A stretch of DNA of 37,150 nt from Candidatus Woesearchaeota archaeon (GTDB lineage: Archaea; Nanobdellota; Nanobdellia; Woesearchaeales; DSVV01). Location: the NCBI GenBank assembly GCA_018303075.1, contig JAGVYW010000041.1, positions 1 through 37,150 on the forward strand. Reading direction: 5' to 3'. Below, in pieces: positions 7,584 through 16,637 of this stretch (positions within the stretch are counted from its first letter, which is position 1; each line of letters starts with the position of its first letter). Under the pieces are notes generated by a model. It was not told where the DNA came from. It searched no databases and worked only from the letters and a program-made list of their open reading frames with translations. The position numbers and the translations under genes were made by a program.

Positions 7584-8000
7584 TTATTTTACCAAACACT
7601 TTTTAATTCTTTCACAATAATCAATGCTTTCATTATGCTCATATTTCTTGTTAGGCCATTTGAATTGAATGCCATCTGTATTATATCTAGGTATTATGTG
7701 ATAATGGATATGAAAAACAATCTGGCCAGCTGCTTTTTCGTTATTTAGGAATATGTTTAAACCATCTGCTTTTGTTGCTTCTTTAATAGCTTTTGCAATA
7801 GTATGTACAGTCTTTGATAAATTTATGAATTCTAATCCTGGAACATCAAAAATATTAGTAAAATGATTCTTTGAAATAACTAATGCATGACCCTTGTTTG
7901 CAGGTGAAATATCAAGAAATGAAATAGTAGTATCATCTTCATAGATAACATTGCTTGGTAATTCTCTTTTAATAATCTTACAAAAAATACAATTATCCAT
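7584..8000 (-). CDS. HIT-family nucleotide hydrolase
   Basis: The 138-residue protein begins CIFCKIIKRELPSNVIYEDD, the usual start of HIT/HINT proteins, and carries the histidine triad H97-x-H99-x-H101 in FHIHYHIIPRY. These enzymes hydrolyse AMP-lysine type phosphoramidates or dinucleoside polyphosphates in the cytoplasm. The first Cys pair (CxxC at 4-7) is present as in zinc-binding HINT proteins. I start at ATG 8000 because AGGTGA, five bases upstream, is a ribosome-binding site; an in-frame GTG at 8009 lies within that site. The site overlaps the stop codon of the tiny MazG-like frame upstream, so the two are probably translationally coupled. Confidence 0.92.
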   Translation of the reverse strand: MDNCIFCKIIKRELPSNVIYEDDTTISFLDISPANKGHALVISKNHFTNIFDVPGLEFINLSKTVHTIAKAIKEATKADGLNIFLNNEKAAGQIVFHIHYHIIPRYNTDGIQFKWPNKKYEHNESIDYCERIKKCLVK

Positions 8001-8005
8001 TTGAT

Positions 8006-8155
8006 TCACCTTGTTTTTTCTTTTGCAATCTGAGCAACTAATAAAATATTAAGCAGTAAGTCTCCTAATTCTTCTTTAAGTTTATCATAAGGACAACCAT
8101 TTTCAGATCGCAACTGTTCTATAAGTTGAAGAAATTCTTGAAAATTTTGCTGCAT
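8006..8155 (-). CDS. 49-residue MazG-like remnant with internal deletion
   Basis: The frame reads FLQLIEQLRSENGCPYD followed at once by KLKEELGDLLLNILLVAQIA. These are the two best-conserved blocks of MazG-type NTP pyrophosphohydrolases (LR..-GCPWD and LKEELGDLL), but the roughly 30 residues normally between them, containing the EExxE metal-binding helix, are missing. The reading frame is intact across the join, so this looks like an in-frame deletion. Known MazG proteins need the missing acidic helix, so activity is doubtful. The TGA stop overlaps the ribosome-binding site of the HIT gene, so translation of this frame may now serve mainly to couple that gene. Confidence 0.7.
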   Translation of the reverse strand: MQQNFQEFLQLIEQLRSENGCPYDKLKEELGDLLLNILLVAQIAKEKTR

Positions 8156-8195
8156 ATTAACATAGATTAAAGAATAATATATAAAACTTATTAAA

Positions 8196-8711
8196 TTACA
8201 AACTTGCTTCCATTTCTTTTATTTTATCACGTAAGTGGTCTATTGTTCTTGTATTATCTTGCTGCTGCAATAAATTACCACATTCAGGACATTTAAATTC
8301 TACTTCAGTGCTTTGCTCGAAATCAAGACGTGCACAAGCATTTGTACAAAGGAAAAAACATCCTTTATTTGCTTCTTCTTTCTGCAAACGTTGTTTTAAC
8401 ATGCCTAATTTTTCCTTATGCATCCCTAATAAAAGATCTTTTACTTTCTTTTGATGAAATGTCCAATAACTGATGTAATAACCCTTCTTAGAATCTTTTT
8501 TTCGTTTGTATGAAGCGAGATTTTGATTATGCATCCTATACAAAATATTACGCACTTGATGAATTTCAACCCTTGTTTTTTCAGCAATGATAAATTCTGA
8601 AATGTTTTTTCTGCTTTTCAAGAAATTCACAATAGGTATAACATCAGAACCTATTGCTTCTACTAATGTGTCTTCAATAATTTTATTTGTTAAACGTATT
8701 TTTTTAGTCAT
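8196..8711 (-). CDS. tfe: transcription factor E (TFE, TFIIE-alpha homologue)
   Basis: The 171-residue protein has an N-terminal winged helix (about residues 10-85, with VIPIVNFLKSRKNISEFIIA and the LYRMHNQNLASYKRKKD wing) and a C-terminal zinc ribbon with cysteines at 122, 126, 141 and 144 (FLCTNAC and FKCPECG). This matches archaeal TFE, which helps open promoter DNA with TBP, TFB and RNA polymerase. I start at the Met before TKKIRLTNK; upstream in-frame Mets at 8738 and 8726 would add unlikely hydrophobic residues. The first Cys pair is C-x3-C rather than C-x2-C, a small deviation. A long AT-rich gap precedes it. Confidence 0.9.
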   Translation of the reverse strand: MTKKIRLTNKIIEDTLVEAIGSDVIPIVNFLKSRKNISEFIIAEKTRVEIHQVRNILYRMHNQNLASYKRKKDSKKGYYISYWTFHQKKVKDLLLGMHKEKLGMLKQRLQKEEANKGCFFLCTNACARLDFEQSTEVEFKCPECGNLLQQQDNTRTIDHLRDKIKEMEASL

Positions 8712-8738
8712 ATATATCCCAACCATAATAATTATCAA

Positions 8739-9170
8739 ATAAACATATAGCTATCTACTTAGTTTATTATAATAGATATTTACTAACACCCAACTTTTTT
8801 GAGAATATATATTATATGAATAAATCTATAATATAAAAAGGGGTGGTAGAGGAAATTTTGGTATAAATAAGAGGTGATAGAATATTTCTATCCTATAAAT
8901 CCTTACCACACCCCCAACTTGATTATGATTTACTTATATACCGTATATTCACACAAACAATATATTAAGATTATGATAATAGTTATTAACATAACCCTCA
9001 ACTGTTTGTTTTTGGTAATCTTTGTTTATAAATATTTGTATACTTCAAAATACACTATAAAGTGGATACATTAAAACAGTTGAATAAAAGTTTTAATCTC
9101 TATCCTTTTCTAATAAATAACAATATTTATATACCAGTATCACTAAGTATAGACAATTGGGGGTATAGAA
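8739..9170. other. AT-rich intergenic region with inverted repeats, divergent promoters
   Basis: This 430-bp stretch holds no credible gene; the 66-codon frame at 8874-9074 is low-complexity. It contains a structured segment at 8840-8914 listed separately, and a 9-bp inverted pair CAACTGTTT (8999-9007) / AAACAGTTG (9074-9082). A TATA box, TTTATATA at 9126-9133, and GGGGG before ATG 9171 serve the gene to the right. Confidence 0.6.
8840..8914. other. nested inverted repeat, possible structured RNA element
   Basis: Outer arms GGGGTGGTA (8840-8848) and TACCACACCCC (8904-8914) pair with a single bulged base. Inside is a perfect hairpin GATAGAA/TTCTATC (8876-8882 with 8886-8892, loop TAT). G+C-rich arms in a very AT-rich gap suggest selection on structure. 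No known RNA family recognised. Confidence 0.4.
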
Positions 9171-9554
9171 ATGGTTATCTTATTTGATAGATTTAATCTT
9201 CCAGAAGATATATATGAGGTTATATTTGCAACAGATCAACAAAGAATTGTAGGAAAACTGCTGATAAAAGAGATTAAGAAAAAAGGCGGCGAAGTAACAA
9301 AAACAGAAATGTCTATGTTTGCAATAGCATTACATGAAGGAAATGTTATTACAGAGATTGATCTTCCACAATATAAAGGAAAACAAGTAAAGATTTCTTA
9401 CAATAAAAGACAGTTTTATGATAGAATATTAACACCTATGAAGGCAATGGGACTAATTGATTATGATCTTTATAAAAAAACATACAGAATTTCTGATAAA
9501 TTTAACAAAGCTATGATTAAGATAGGCTTAATGTGGCTAAGAGAAATCAGATAA
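9171..9554 (+). CDS. hypothetical winged-helix-like protein
   Basis: The 127-residue basic protein has an alternating helix pattern ending in a wing-like segment (YDRILTPMKAMGLIDYDLYK then TYRISDKFNKAMIKIG). This resembles the recognition helix and wing of a winged-helix DNA-binding domain, with the wing at about residues 85-110. No named family recognised. A TATA box (9126-9133) and a G-rich ribosome-binding site directly before the ATG support expression. The acetyltransferase gene starts 16 bp after its stop, so the two probably form an operon. It may be a small transcription factor, but that is inferred only from pattern. Confidence 0.6.
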   Translation: MVILFDRFNLPEDIYEVIFATDQQRIVGKLLIKEIKKKGGEVTKTEMSMFAIALHEGNVITEIDLPQYKGKQVKISYNKRQFYDRILTPMKAMGLIDYDLYKKTYRISDKFNKAMIKIGLMWLREIR

Positions 9555-9570
9555 GTAATTTTATGATACT

Positions 9571-10107
9571 ATGAAACAAAACAAAAAACCGATAAATTAC
9601 CAAAAAGATATATCAATAAAGTTACTAAAAGAAGAACAAAAGCAGGAATTTATTAATTATCTTCAGACAATTCCTTTTTATCTAAATGAAGATGTTCTTT
9701 TAGATGAAGCTGATATGAAGAATTTTGCCTATAATGAACTCAATGAGTATATCATTGTCATACTGAAAAAAGATATTATTGGCCACATTGCAATACAGTA
9801 TCAAAAATATAAATATGGCTATCATCAAGAGCATTGCATAGAAGTGCATATAAATATCGCAAAAGAATACCATGGCAAGGGAATAGGTAAAGCATTGCTC
9901 AGCTATTTGTTAAAGTATATACAATCAAAAAAAGAGATAGTCAAAATAAAGACAAAAATGCTTGAGAATAATCAAGCTGCTATAAAATTATTTGAAAGTT
10001 TTGGTTTTGTAAAAGAAGCAGTCTTAGAAAAAGAGTGGAAATTAATAATAAAAAATAAAGAAGAATATATAAATGGAGTATATATGGCAAAGATAATTTT
10101 GTGGTAA
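9571..10107 (+). CDS. GNAT-family N-acetyltransferase
   Basis: The 178-residue protein has the GNAT signature: EVHINIAKEYHGKGIGKALL around residues 90-110 with the acetyl-CoA pyrophosphate-binding motif (YHGKGIGKA), followed by the typical helix and LENNQAAIKLFESFGFVKEA. Family members transfer an acetyl group to amines on proteins, ribosomal proteins, aminoglycosides or small molecules; the acceptor is not predictable here. It lies 16 bp after the winged-helix-like gene and is followed by a small hairpin that may end this transcript. Confidence 0.88.
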   Translation: MKQNKKPINYQKDISIKLLKEEQKQEFINYLQTIPFYLNEDVLLDEADMKNFAYNELNEYIIVILKKDIIGHIAIQYQKYKYGYHQEHCIEVHINIAKEYHGKGIGKALLSYLLKYIQSKKEIVKIKTKMLENNQAAIKLFESFGFVKEAVLEKEWKLIIKNKEEYINGVYMAKIILW

Positions 10108-10113
10108 AAGCCA

Positions 10114-10130
10114 TAATTGCTTTGCAATTA
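10114..10130. terminator. small hairpin after the GNAT gene
   Basis: Perfect 7-bp stem TAATTGC/GCAATTA with a TTT loop, starting seven bases after the stop codon. Could slow or end transcription; weak by its A+T content. Confidence 0.35.
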
Positions 10131-10177
10131 ATTTACTCTCAAAATTCTCTGATATTGGCAATCCGGACAAAAGCATT

Positions 10178-10459
10178 ATGAAACAAGAAAATGTAGTACA
10201 AGAGAGAATCATCTACAAGCTTGAACTAGAAAAAGCTATTGAAAAAATAAAAGAAAGCAATGCAAAAATGGTTTGTGTACAACTTCCAGATGGATTAAAA
10301 CCACTTGCAAAAGAGATAAAAGACAAATTACAGCAAGAAACAACAGCAGAAATTCTTATCTGGGGTGGAAGTTGTTATGGTGCATGTGATTTACCTATGG
10401 AATTAGAAAAGATAGGAGTAGAGCTATTGATTTCTTTCGGCCATAGTGACTGGCGATAA
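10178..10459 (+). pseudogene. Dph2 N-terminal domain only (truncated diphthamide synthase)
   Basis: The 93-residue frame matches the first domain of archaeal Dph2: MVCVQLPDGLKPLAKEI, then WGGSCYGACDLPMEL with the first cluster-binding Cys, then ELLISFGHSDW. Dph2 is a radical enzyme of about 330 residues that makes the first step of diphthamide on elongation factor 2 and needs three cysteines, one from each domain. Here a TAA follows the first domain directly and the next gene begins about 60 bp later, so the other two domains are gone from this locus. It is either a remnant or a separate small protein built from the domain. The start at ATG 10178 is natural. Confidence 0.75.
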
Positions 10460-10521
10460 CAATAAATTTATATTTACTATACATTTAGTTGAATAAAGAA
10501 ATTGAGATAAAGGAGAATATA

Positions 10522-11736
10522 ATGAACAAATGTTTAATTAAATCTAATAATTTAGAAAAATTGCAGACAGTATTACATAAAGTTGCAGAAGCAATCAAAG
10601 AAGCTATAAAAGAGAAAAGACCTATTCTAATAAGACACCACGCTGATACAGATGGTTATGCAGGAGCTATTGCATTACAGCAAGCAATAATGCCTTTACT
10701 GTACAAAGCTCATGCAAGAGAAAGAGATATGCAGCATTATTATACTAGATTACCTTCATTAACACCATATTATGATAATCAAGATGCATTACGAGATGTA
10801 ACTAATTTTCTTATAGATAAAAAACAGTTTCAGCATAAAGAACCATTAATTATTATCTGTGATATTGGAACTACTAAACAAAGCATTACTGGAATAAAAC
10901 TTGCAAAGAATTATGACGCAAAAATAATTGTCATTGACCATCACCCACCTGATAAAGAAATACAAGAAGTAGCTGATATACTTTTAAATCCTCATCTTAT
11001 TAAGAGTGATTATGATTTTTGTACAGGTATGATGTGCGCAGAAATTGCAAATATAATTAATCAGGATATCGAAGCTCTTTATTTTATAGCTGCAGTTGCT
11101 GGATATGCAGACAAAGTTAAAAGCGAAGAATATATGCAATATCTGGAACTATGCAAAGATAAAGGAATAACAGAAGATGATATTTCAACTGCTGCTATCT
11201 GCATTGATTATTTTGGTTATGAATTAGGAAATAAAGAGAGCAATGATATGTTGGTTGATTTATTTAACCCTGATTCTGCCAATCATAAACAACTAATTAA
11301 GCTTTTTTCAGATTCTATCAATGAAAAGATGAAGAAACAATTGGAATCAAACCTTTTTTATGCAAAAATAACGCATTTGCAGAACACTATGCTAAGTAAA
11401 ATATATGTTGAGCTTGATCTTGAAAAGATTAAAAAAGGAAATGAATATCCACGAAGAGGAAAATGCGTCGGTATGATGCAGGATTATATGCAACGAACAA
11501 ATAAAGTTCCTGTAATAACAATAGGATATTCAAAAGATGCAATCACATTCCGAAGCAGCACTGAAATCCAAGAATTTTCTATAGATGAAATAATTAAATT
11601 GCTGCAACAAAAATTACCTGGAGCTCAAGTAGATGGAGGAGGACATCGAGTTGCAGGAAGCATTAGTTTCATACCACAAGCATTTGATGATGTGAAAAAG
11701 ATAGTGGATGAGTATGTGGAGAAAATTTTAAAATAG
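10522..11736 (+). CDS. DHH-family phosphoesterase (RecJ-like)
   Basis: The 404-residue protein has the DHH family motifs in order: [37 protein letters not shown] (the DHH motif) and, at the end, the DHHA1 motif [11 protein letters not shown]. Archaeal RecJ-like proteins are 5'-3' or 3'-5' exonucleases tied to GINS and replication, or act on short oligonucleotides; which one applies here is not clear. I start at ATG 10522 because AAGGAGA precedes it, rather than at the in-frame TTG 10489. A TATA-like TTTATAT lies near 10468. The stop overlaps the convergent dnaJ stop by 9 bp. A GINS gene is present elsewhere in this window. Confidence 0.9.
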   Translation: MNKCLIKSNNLEKLQTVLHKVAEAIKEAIKEKRPILIRHHADTDGYAGAIALQQAIMPLLYKAHARERDMQHYYTRLPSLTPYYDNQDALRDVTNFLIDKKQFQHKEPLIIICDIGTTKQSITGIKLAKNYDAKIIVIDHHPPDKEIQEVADILLNPHLIKSDYDFCTGMMCAEIANIINQDIEALYFIAAVAGYADKVKSEEYMQYLELCKDKGITEDDISTAAICIDYFGYELGNKESNDMLVDLFNPDSANHKQLIKLFSDSINEKMKKQLESNLFYAKITHLQNTMLSKIYVELDLEKIKKGNEYPRRGKCVGMMQDYMQRTNKVPVITIGYSKDAITFRSSTEIQEFSIDEIIKLLQQKLPGAQVDGGGHRVAGSISFIPQAFDDVKKIVDEYVEKILK

Positions 11737-12825
11737 TTTATCAAACAAACCTTTCTTTGTTTCTTTATCCAAAGAATCAAATTCTTCCAATAAATCTTTT
11801 TGTTGTTTTGATAGTTTTGTTGGTGTTTGGATAACTGCTTTTACGAATAAATCACCACTTCCATAACCACGAAGATTTTTAATTCCTTTGCCTGCCAGAC
11901 GAAAAATTGTATTTGTTTGTGTTCCTACCGGAATCTTCATTTTTACTTTGCCATCAATTGTAGGAATGTCTATCTCTCCACCTAATGCTGCTTGGACAAA
12001 GCTGATTCTTGCTTCTAATTTTAAATCATCACCATCACGCTCAAATAAATCATGCTGTACCACAGTTATAATGAGATATAAATCACCATAACCTGCGTCA
12101 CCTGCTTCTCCTTCTCCAGCTACTCTTAATCTTTGTCCTGAATCAACACCCGCAGGAATTGTAACTTCTATCTTTTTTGTTTTCTTTATTCTTGCATTTC
12201 CATGACATCTCTGGCAAACTGCTCTAATTACTTTACCTCTACCACCACATTTATTGCATGTTGAACTTGTCTGAAAAATTCCAAAAGCTGTTCTTTGCTG
12301 CCTCATGTAAACGCCAGTACCACGACAGTGTTCGCAAACTACTATATCATCTCTTGATCTTGCGCCTGTTCCTTGACAGTCTTCACAAATCTCATGCTTT
12401 GGCACAGAAATATTTTTCTTAACACCTTTTGCTGCTTCTTCTAAAGTAATCTCAATCTCATAGCCTAGATCTTCTCCTCGAGAAGAACGTCTTTTTCGTG
12501 AAGATGCTTGTCCGCCAAAAATAGATTCAAAAATATCATTCATGTCAAAGCCTTCACTAAATGCTGAAAAATCACTTGCATTAAACCCATGTGATGCAGA
12601 AGTATCTGCTGTTCCAAATTGATCGTAATGCTCACGCTTTTTATCATCACCTAAAACAGAAGCAGCTTCATTCAATTCCTTGAATTTATCAGATGCTTGA
12701 GGGTTATCTTTATTTAGATCTGGATGACATTTTTTAGCGAGATTTTTGTATGCTCTCTTAATCTCTTCTTTGGAAGCGTTCTTGCTTACTCCTAATATTT
12801 CATAATAATCCTTTTTGGCAGCCAT
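11728..12825 (-). CDS. dnaJ: chaperone DnaJ (Hsp40)
   Basis: The 365-residue protein has all type I DnaJ parts: a J domain with [20 protein letters not shown] and the essential HPD (CHPDLNKDN), a short Gly/Ser/Phe linker, and four CxxCxGxG-type zinc repeats ([32 protein letters not shown]; the fourth is slightly degenerate), then the C-terminal substrate-binding and dimer domains. It delivers unfolded proteins to DnaK and stimulates its ATPase. I start at ATG 12825; an upstream in-frame GTG would add three residues. It is the last gene of the minus-strand chaperone cluster, 51 bp after the HAD gene. Confidence 0.97.
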   Translation of the reverse strand: MAAKKDYYEILGVSKNASKEEIKRAYKNLAKKCHPDLNKDNPQASDKFKELNEAASVLGDDKKREHYDQFGTADTSASHGFNASDFSAFSEGFDMNDIFESIFGGQASSRKRRSSRGEDLGYEIEITLEEAAKGVKKNISVPKHEICEDCQGTGARSRDDIVVCEHCRGTGVYMRQQRTAFGIFQTSSTCNKCGGRGKVIRAVCQRCHGNARIKKTKKIEVTIPAGVDSGQRLRVAGEGEAGDAGYGDLYLIITVVQHDLFERDGDDLKLEARISFVQAALGGEIDIPTIDGKVKMKIPVGTQTNTIFRLAGKGIKNLRGYGSGDLFVKAVIQTPTKLSKQQKDLLEEFDSLDKETKKGLFDKLF

Positions 12826-12876
12826 AATTATCACTTAAAATCTCATAATTGAATAATTTTGAGTTAAATAATCTGA

Positions 12877-13518
12877 TTAATTTAATATCTTAATCAATTC
12901 TTCAGGTGCATTAATTATAATATCTGCATCCTGCAATCTGCTATTATGATGATAACCATATGTAACTGCAATTACTTTATGCACTTTTGCAGCTTTTCCT
13001 GCAATAATGTCACCATCCATATCACCTACATATATCGATTGCTCTGATCTTACCACTAATTTTTGCATACATCTTATCAAAGGCTGTGGAGAAGGTTTTT
13101 CTCCGTCATCATTTCCTGAGATATAATCAAAATACTGCAAAAGATTGTATTTTTTCAAGCGTGACAAGATTATATCCTTGTTTCCATTTGAGATAATTGC
13201 AAGTTTATACTTCTTATGCAATAAAGGTATCATTTCCATTATATAAGGATAACATCGAATCTCATCCTCAAAGTCCTTTGTAATCTCCATATAAATCTGC
13301 GATGCCTTATCCAATTGTTTCTTTTCTAATAACCCCAATTTTTTTAAACAATTTTTCCAATCTGATTCGAATAATTCTTGAAACTGCCTTTTTGTAAATG
13401 ATTTTTCAATTTTAAATTGGCGAAATATCTCATTATAAATATGACAAGTTAAAGTAAATGTGTCCATTAATGTGCCATCATAATCAAACATTATCAATTT
13501 GATATCATCATTCATCAT
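12877..13518 (-). CDS. HAD-superfamily phosphatase (phosphoglycolate-phosphatase-like)
   Basis: The 213-residue protein has HAD motif I MFDYDGTLMDT (nucleophile D12, acid/base D14), motif II IISNGNK, the Lys of motif III (GEKPSPQPL) and motif IV VGDMDGDIIAG, with a helical cap between I and II. This is the Gph/PGP-like subgroup; small phosphorylated metabolites such as phosphoglycolate are likely substrates, but specificity is not readable. Its ATG overlaps the stop of the upstream HD gene by four bases (ATGA), so it is translationally coupled to it and lies within the dnaK-dnaJ interval. Confidence 0.88.
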   Translation of the reverse strand: MMNDDIKLIMFDYDGTLMDTFTLTCHIYNEIFRQFKIEKSFTKRQFQELFESDWKNCLKKLGLLEKKQLDKASQIYMEITKDFEDEIRCYPYIMEMIPLLHKKYKLAIISNGNKDIILSRLKKYNLLQYFDYISGNDDGEKPSPQPLIRCMQKLVVRSEQSIYVGDMDGDIIAGKAAKVHKVIAVTYGYHHNSRLQDADIIINAPEELIKILN

Positions 13519-14147
13519 TTCAAAATCCTCTTTAAATCCTCTGGTTTAATAGCTAATTTATTAAATATCTGTTTTTCAACTGCTAACTCATCTGCAACAC
13601 GTTTTTTCCATATCTCTAAGCCTCGTGCCATAATCTTTTCATTATAACGTTTAAACAAATCATCAATCCTTTGCTGCAATGGAATTATATCATCAACAAA
13701 TACCCTCCAATCTGCGTAATGAACAATTTGTTCTTCCAATCTTTTTTTAGAGGTAAATATGGCGCTGTTTCCTTCTTGTTCAATAGAATCTGCAAATGCT
13801 GGATAATCTTTTCTCACTAAAGAACTTGTTATCTGTGTCTCATGCTTATTTAGATACTTTTGTTTTAGTTGCTTCCTCATTACAATTTCTTCATCAGTTG
13901 GATCTGACTTAAAAACAGGATTTTTGTCTAATCTTTTTAATGCTACTGCTTTCATCAAATCATGCAATAATGAAAGTCTGTCAACAAGATCAATATCTAT
14001 GTCTTGCCCAGCCTCTGATAATTTTTTTGCTAGGAATACAGCTATTTGGTTTACTTTATAACAATGAATCTTTATATTGTGAGGAACTTTATACTGGATA
14101 AATAATTGTTCACAATATTCTCTTGAAGGAAGCTTTATAATATCCAT
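13515..14147 (-). CDS. HD-domain hydrolase
   Basis: The 210-residue helical protein has the HD motif in LSLLHDLMKAVAL (H62, D63) with an upstream histidine in VPHNIKIHCYKVNQIA. HD proteins are metal-dependent phosphohydrolases acting on nucleotides or second messengers. GGGTG precedes the ATG. Overlap with the HAD phosphatase start by ATGA suggests a joined function, perhaps successive dephosphorylation steps; that is inferred. It starts about 70 bp after the dnaK stop. Confidence 0.8.
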   Translation of the reverse strand: MDIIKLPSREYCEQLFIQYKVPHNIKIHCYKVNQIAVFLAKKLSEAGQDIDIDLVDRLSLLHDLMKAVALKRLDKNPVFKSDPTDEEIVMRKQLKQKYLNKHETQITSSLVRKDYPAFADSIEQEGNSAIFTSKKRLEEQIVHYADWRVFVDDIIPLQQRIDDLFKRYNEKIMARGLEIWKKRVADELAVEKQIFNKLAIKPEDLKRILK

Positions 14148-14216
14148 AATACACCCATTTTGTTGAAAAGATTATTTATTGAAGATAAAAAAATAATTGA
14201 AAAAAGAAAAAAATCA

Positions 14217-16127
14217 TTATTTTTTCTTCTTCTTGGCAGCATCTTCTTTCTTGTCATCTGCAACCTTAAAATCTGCATCAACAACATCTTCTGCATTTGC
14301 TGTATTTTCTGCTTTTTCAGCTCCTGGAGCTTGCGCATCTGCACCTTGACTTTGTGCTTGCTGCTGTGCTTGTGCTGCTTTCTGATAAAGCTCTGTTGAC
14401 ATCTTCTGTAATTTCTGGTTGATTGCATCCATCTTTGCTTTAACAGCATCAACATCTTTCTTTTCTTTGTTAAGTAGTTCTTTTAATTCTGTTATTTCTT
14501 TCTTAACGTCATCTATCTCTTTTGCGTCAACTTTTCCTTCAAAGTCTTTAAACAACCTCTCAGATGTATAGACAAGGGATTCTGCTTGATTTAATATCTC
14601 AATCTCTTCTTTCTTTTTCTTGTCCTGCTCAGCATAGATTTCTGCTTCTTTTCTCATCTTTTCAATCTCTGCTTCGTTCAATTTCTGCGATGCTGTAATT
14701 CTGATTGACTGCTCTTTACCAGTACCTAGATCTTTTGCAGTGACATGAACAATACCATTTGCATCTATATCAAATGAAACTTCAACTTGTGGTATTCCTC
14801 TTGGTGCAGGTGGAAGCCCTATTAAATCAAATCTCCCTAAAGACTTATTATCAACAGCCATTGGCCGTTCACCCTGCATAACATGAATAGTTACTGCGGT
14901 CTGATTGTCTGCTGCTGTACTGAATACTTGCGATTTCTTTGTTGGAATTGTTGTGTTTCTGTCAATTAATTTAGTCATTACTCCACCTAATGTTTCAATT
15001 CCTAAACTTAATGGTGTAACATCAAGCAATAGGATATCTTTGACTTCTCCTGATAATACACCTGCTTGGATAGCAGCACCTTGCGCTACACATTCCATAG
15101 GATCAACACCACGTTCAGCTTGTTTTCCAACAAAGTCTTCAACAAACTTACGCACAATAGGCATTCGTGTTGGCCCTCCAACAAGGATAATCTTATCAAC
15201 TCCTTTTGATGTAAGCTTTGCATCTTGTATTGCTTGTTCCATTGGGTGTTTGCACTTGTCAATAATTGGTTTTATTAATTCTTCAAGTTTTGCACGTGTT
15301 AATTTATATTGAAAATGCTTTGGACCTTTGTCTGTTGCAGTAATAAATGGAAGATTAATATCTGTTTCTATTACTGTTGATAATTCGATCTTTGCCTTTT
15401 CTAATGCTTCTCTTAAACGCTGCATTGCCATGTCATCATCACTTAGATCAACACCTTCTATTCTCTTGAATTCCTTAACTATAAAATTGATCAGAGCATT
15501 ATCCATATCAGTTCCACCAAGCTGTGTATCACCTGATGTTGATTTAACTTCAAATACACCTTCTCCAAATTCCATGATAGTAACATCTAATGTTCCACCA
15601 CCTAAATCAAATACCATTATCTTCATATCCTTGTGCACTTTGTCTAAACCATATGCTAAGCTTGCTGCAGTTGGCTCGTTAATGATCCTTACAACTTCTA
15701 ATCCAGCGATTATTCCTGCATCTTTTGTTGCTTGTCGTTGGTTGTCATCAAAGTATGCTGGGACTGTAATAACTGCTTTGTCTATTTTTTCTCCAAGAAA
15801 CTCTTCAGCATCCCGCTTAATCTTCTGCAATACAAGTGCAGAAACTTGCTGAGGGGTATAACTTTTTCCGTGTATAGTTACTTTATAATCAGTACCCATC
15901 TTTCTTTTGATTGCAGTAATTGTTCCAGTTGGATTTGTTGTTGCTTGCCTTCGTGCAGGTTCTCCAATCAATACTTGACCATCTTTTGTAAATGCAACAA
16001 CTGAAGGAAATGCTTTTCCGTATTGTGAAGCACCTTCTGCACTTGGAATAATTACTGATTTTCCACCCTGCAATACAGCTGCTGCTGAATTGCTTGTTCC
16101 TAAATCAATCCCTATTATCTTTCCCAT
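14217..16127 (-). CDS. dnaK: chaperone DnaK (Hsp70)
   Basis: The 636-residue protein is a full-length Hsp70. It begins [18 protein letters not shown], carries the phosphate and ATPase motifs ([35 protein letters not shown]), the substrate-binding domain ([20 protein letters not shown]) and a helical lid ending in a Gln/Ala-rich then acidic and oligo-Lys tail. It binds exposed hydrophobic peptides in an ATP cycle driven by DnaJ and GrpE, both in this cluster. GGAGATGAG lies before the ATG. DnaK in archaea is regarded as acquired from bacteria. A 16-bp tandem duplication lies in its upstream region. Confidence 0.98.
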   Translation of the reverse strand: MGKIIGIDLGTSNSAAAVLQGGKSVIIPSAEGASQYGKAFPSVVAFTKDGQVLIGEPARRQATTNPTGTITAIKRKMGTDYKVTIHGKSYTPQQVSALVLQKIKRDAEEFLGEKIDKAVITVPAYFDDNQRQATKDAGIIAGLEVVRIINEPTAASLAYGLDKVHKDMKIMVFDLGGGTLDVTIMEFGEGVFEVKSTSGDTQLGGTDMDNALINFIVKEFKRIEGVDLSDDDMAMQRLREALEKAKIELSTVIETDINLPFITATDKGPKHFQYKLTRAKLEELIKPIIDKCKHPMEQAIQDAKLTSKGVDKIILVGGPTRMPIVRKFVEDFVGKQAERGVDPMECVAQGAAIQAGVLSGEVKDILLLDVTPLSLGIETLGGVMTKLIDRNTTIPTKKSQVFSTAADNQTAVTIHVMQGERPMAVDNKSLGRFDLIGLPPAPRGIPQVEVSFDIDANGIVHVTAKDLGTGKEQSIRITASQKLNEAEIEKMRKEAEIYAEQDKKKKEEIEILNQAESLVYTSERLFKDFEGKVDAKEIDDVKKEITELKELLNKEKKDVDAVKAKMDAINQKLQKMSTELYQKAAQAQQQAQSQGADAQAPGAEKAENTANAEDVVDADFKVADDKKEDAAKKKKK

Positions 16128-16165
16128 ATTCTCATCTCCGTAATTAAACCAGATTATCTAACATA

Positions 16166-16202
16166 TAATAGGCATATAAGCTAATAGGCATATAAGCTAA
16201 TA
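16166..16202. repeat. 16-bp tandem duplication upstream of dnaK
   Basis: The unit TAATAGGCATATAAGC occurs twice without change (16166-16181, 16182-16197) and starts a third time. It lies 40-75 bp before the dnaK start, within the gap after the DUF3467 gene, so it may hold promoter or regulator-binding copies or may be a simple slippage duplication. Confidence 0.75.
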
Positions 16203-16228
16203 ATAAAAGCCATATTTCATATTATAGC

Positions 16229-16600
16229 TTAGCCAAAATAGGTAGGATTTTCTGGTTTTATTTGTTCATTATTTTCTTTGTTAGCTTCTTGCAACTCTTT
16301 ATTCTTTAGCTGCTTAACTTTTTGCAATTGTTTTGGCATCTCTATTTTACCAAATTCTTTTTCATATCTTTTGATTACCTGCAATAGTAATCTACTAAAT
16401 TGCTTAGCATGATATGGCTCAATCATCACAAGATTGTGCTTTAATGAAATAATATGAGCATCATTGCTTCGTACATCAACACGAGGTGTTAATGATTTAA
16501 AATCAATAAAAAACTGTAATGGATTGAAATGTACAGATACTTCATGCGCATAAAATTCCTGCCCGTCTGCTATGGAAAAATTAACCTTACGTTCTGCCAT
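16229..16600 (-). CDS. DUF3467-family protein
   Basis: The 123-residue protein matches the small DUF3467 family: QEFYAHEVSVHFNPLQFFID early, then NLVMIEPYHAKQFSRLLLQV and RYEKEFGKIEMP. The family is found in bacteria and archaea and its function is unknown. A Gln/Lys/Asn-rich tail extends past the domain. It sits between the CxxCxxCC gene and dnaK in the same direction, so it is probably co-expressed with the chaperones. Confidence 0.75.
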   Translation of the reverse strand: MAERKVNFSIADGQEFYAHEVSVHFNPLQFFIDFKSLTPRVDVRSNDAHIISLKHNLVMIEPYHAKQFSRLLLQVIKRYEKEFGKIEMPKQLQKVKQLKNKELQEANKENNEQIKPENPTYFG

Positions 16601-16637
16601 ATTATTATCATCCCCCTCTATTATTCCTATATTTTTT

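Noticed and set aside
8874-9074. 66-codon frame in the TFE upstream gap
   Set aside because: Low-complexity Ile/Tyr-rich sequence typical of translated AT-rich DNA, and it runs through inverted repeats.
14135-14455. 106-codon minus frame inside dnaK 3' end
   Set aside because: Gln/Lys/Met-rich shadow of the dnaK tail in another frame.
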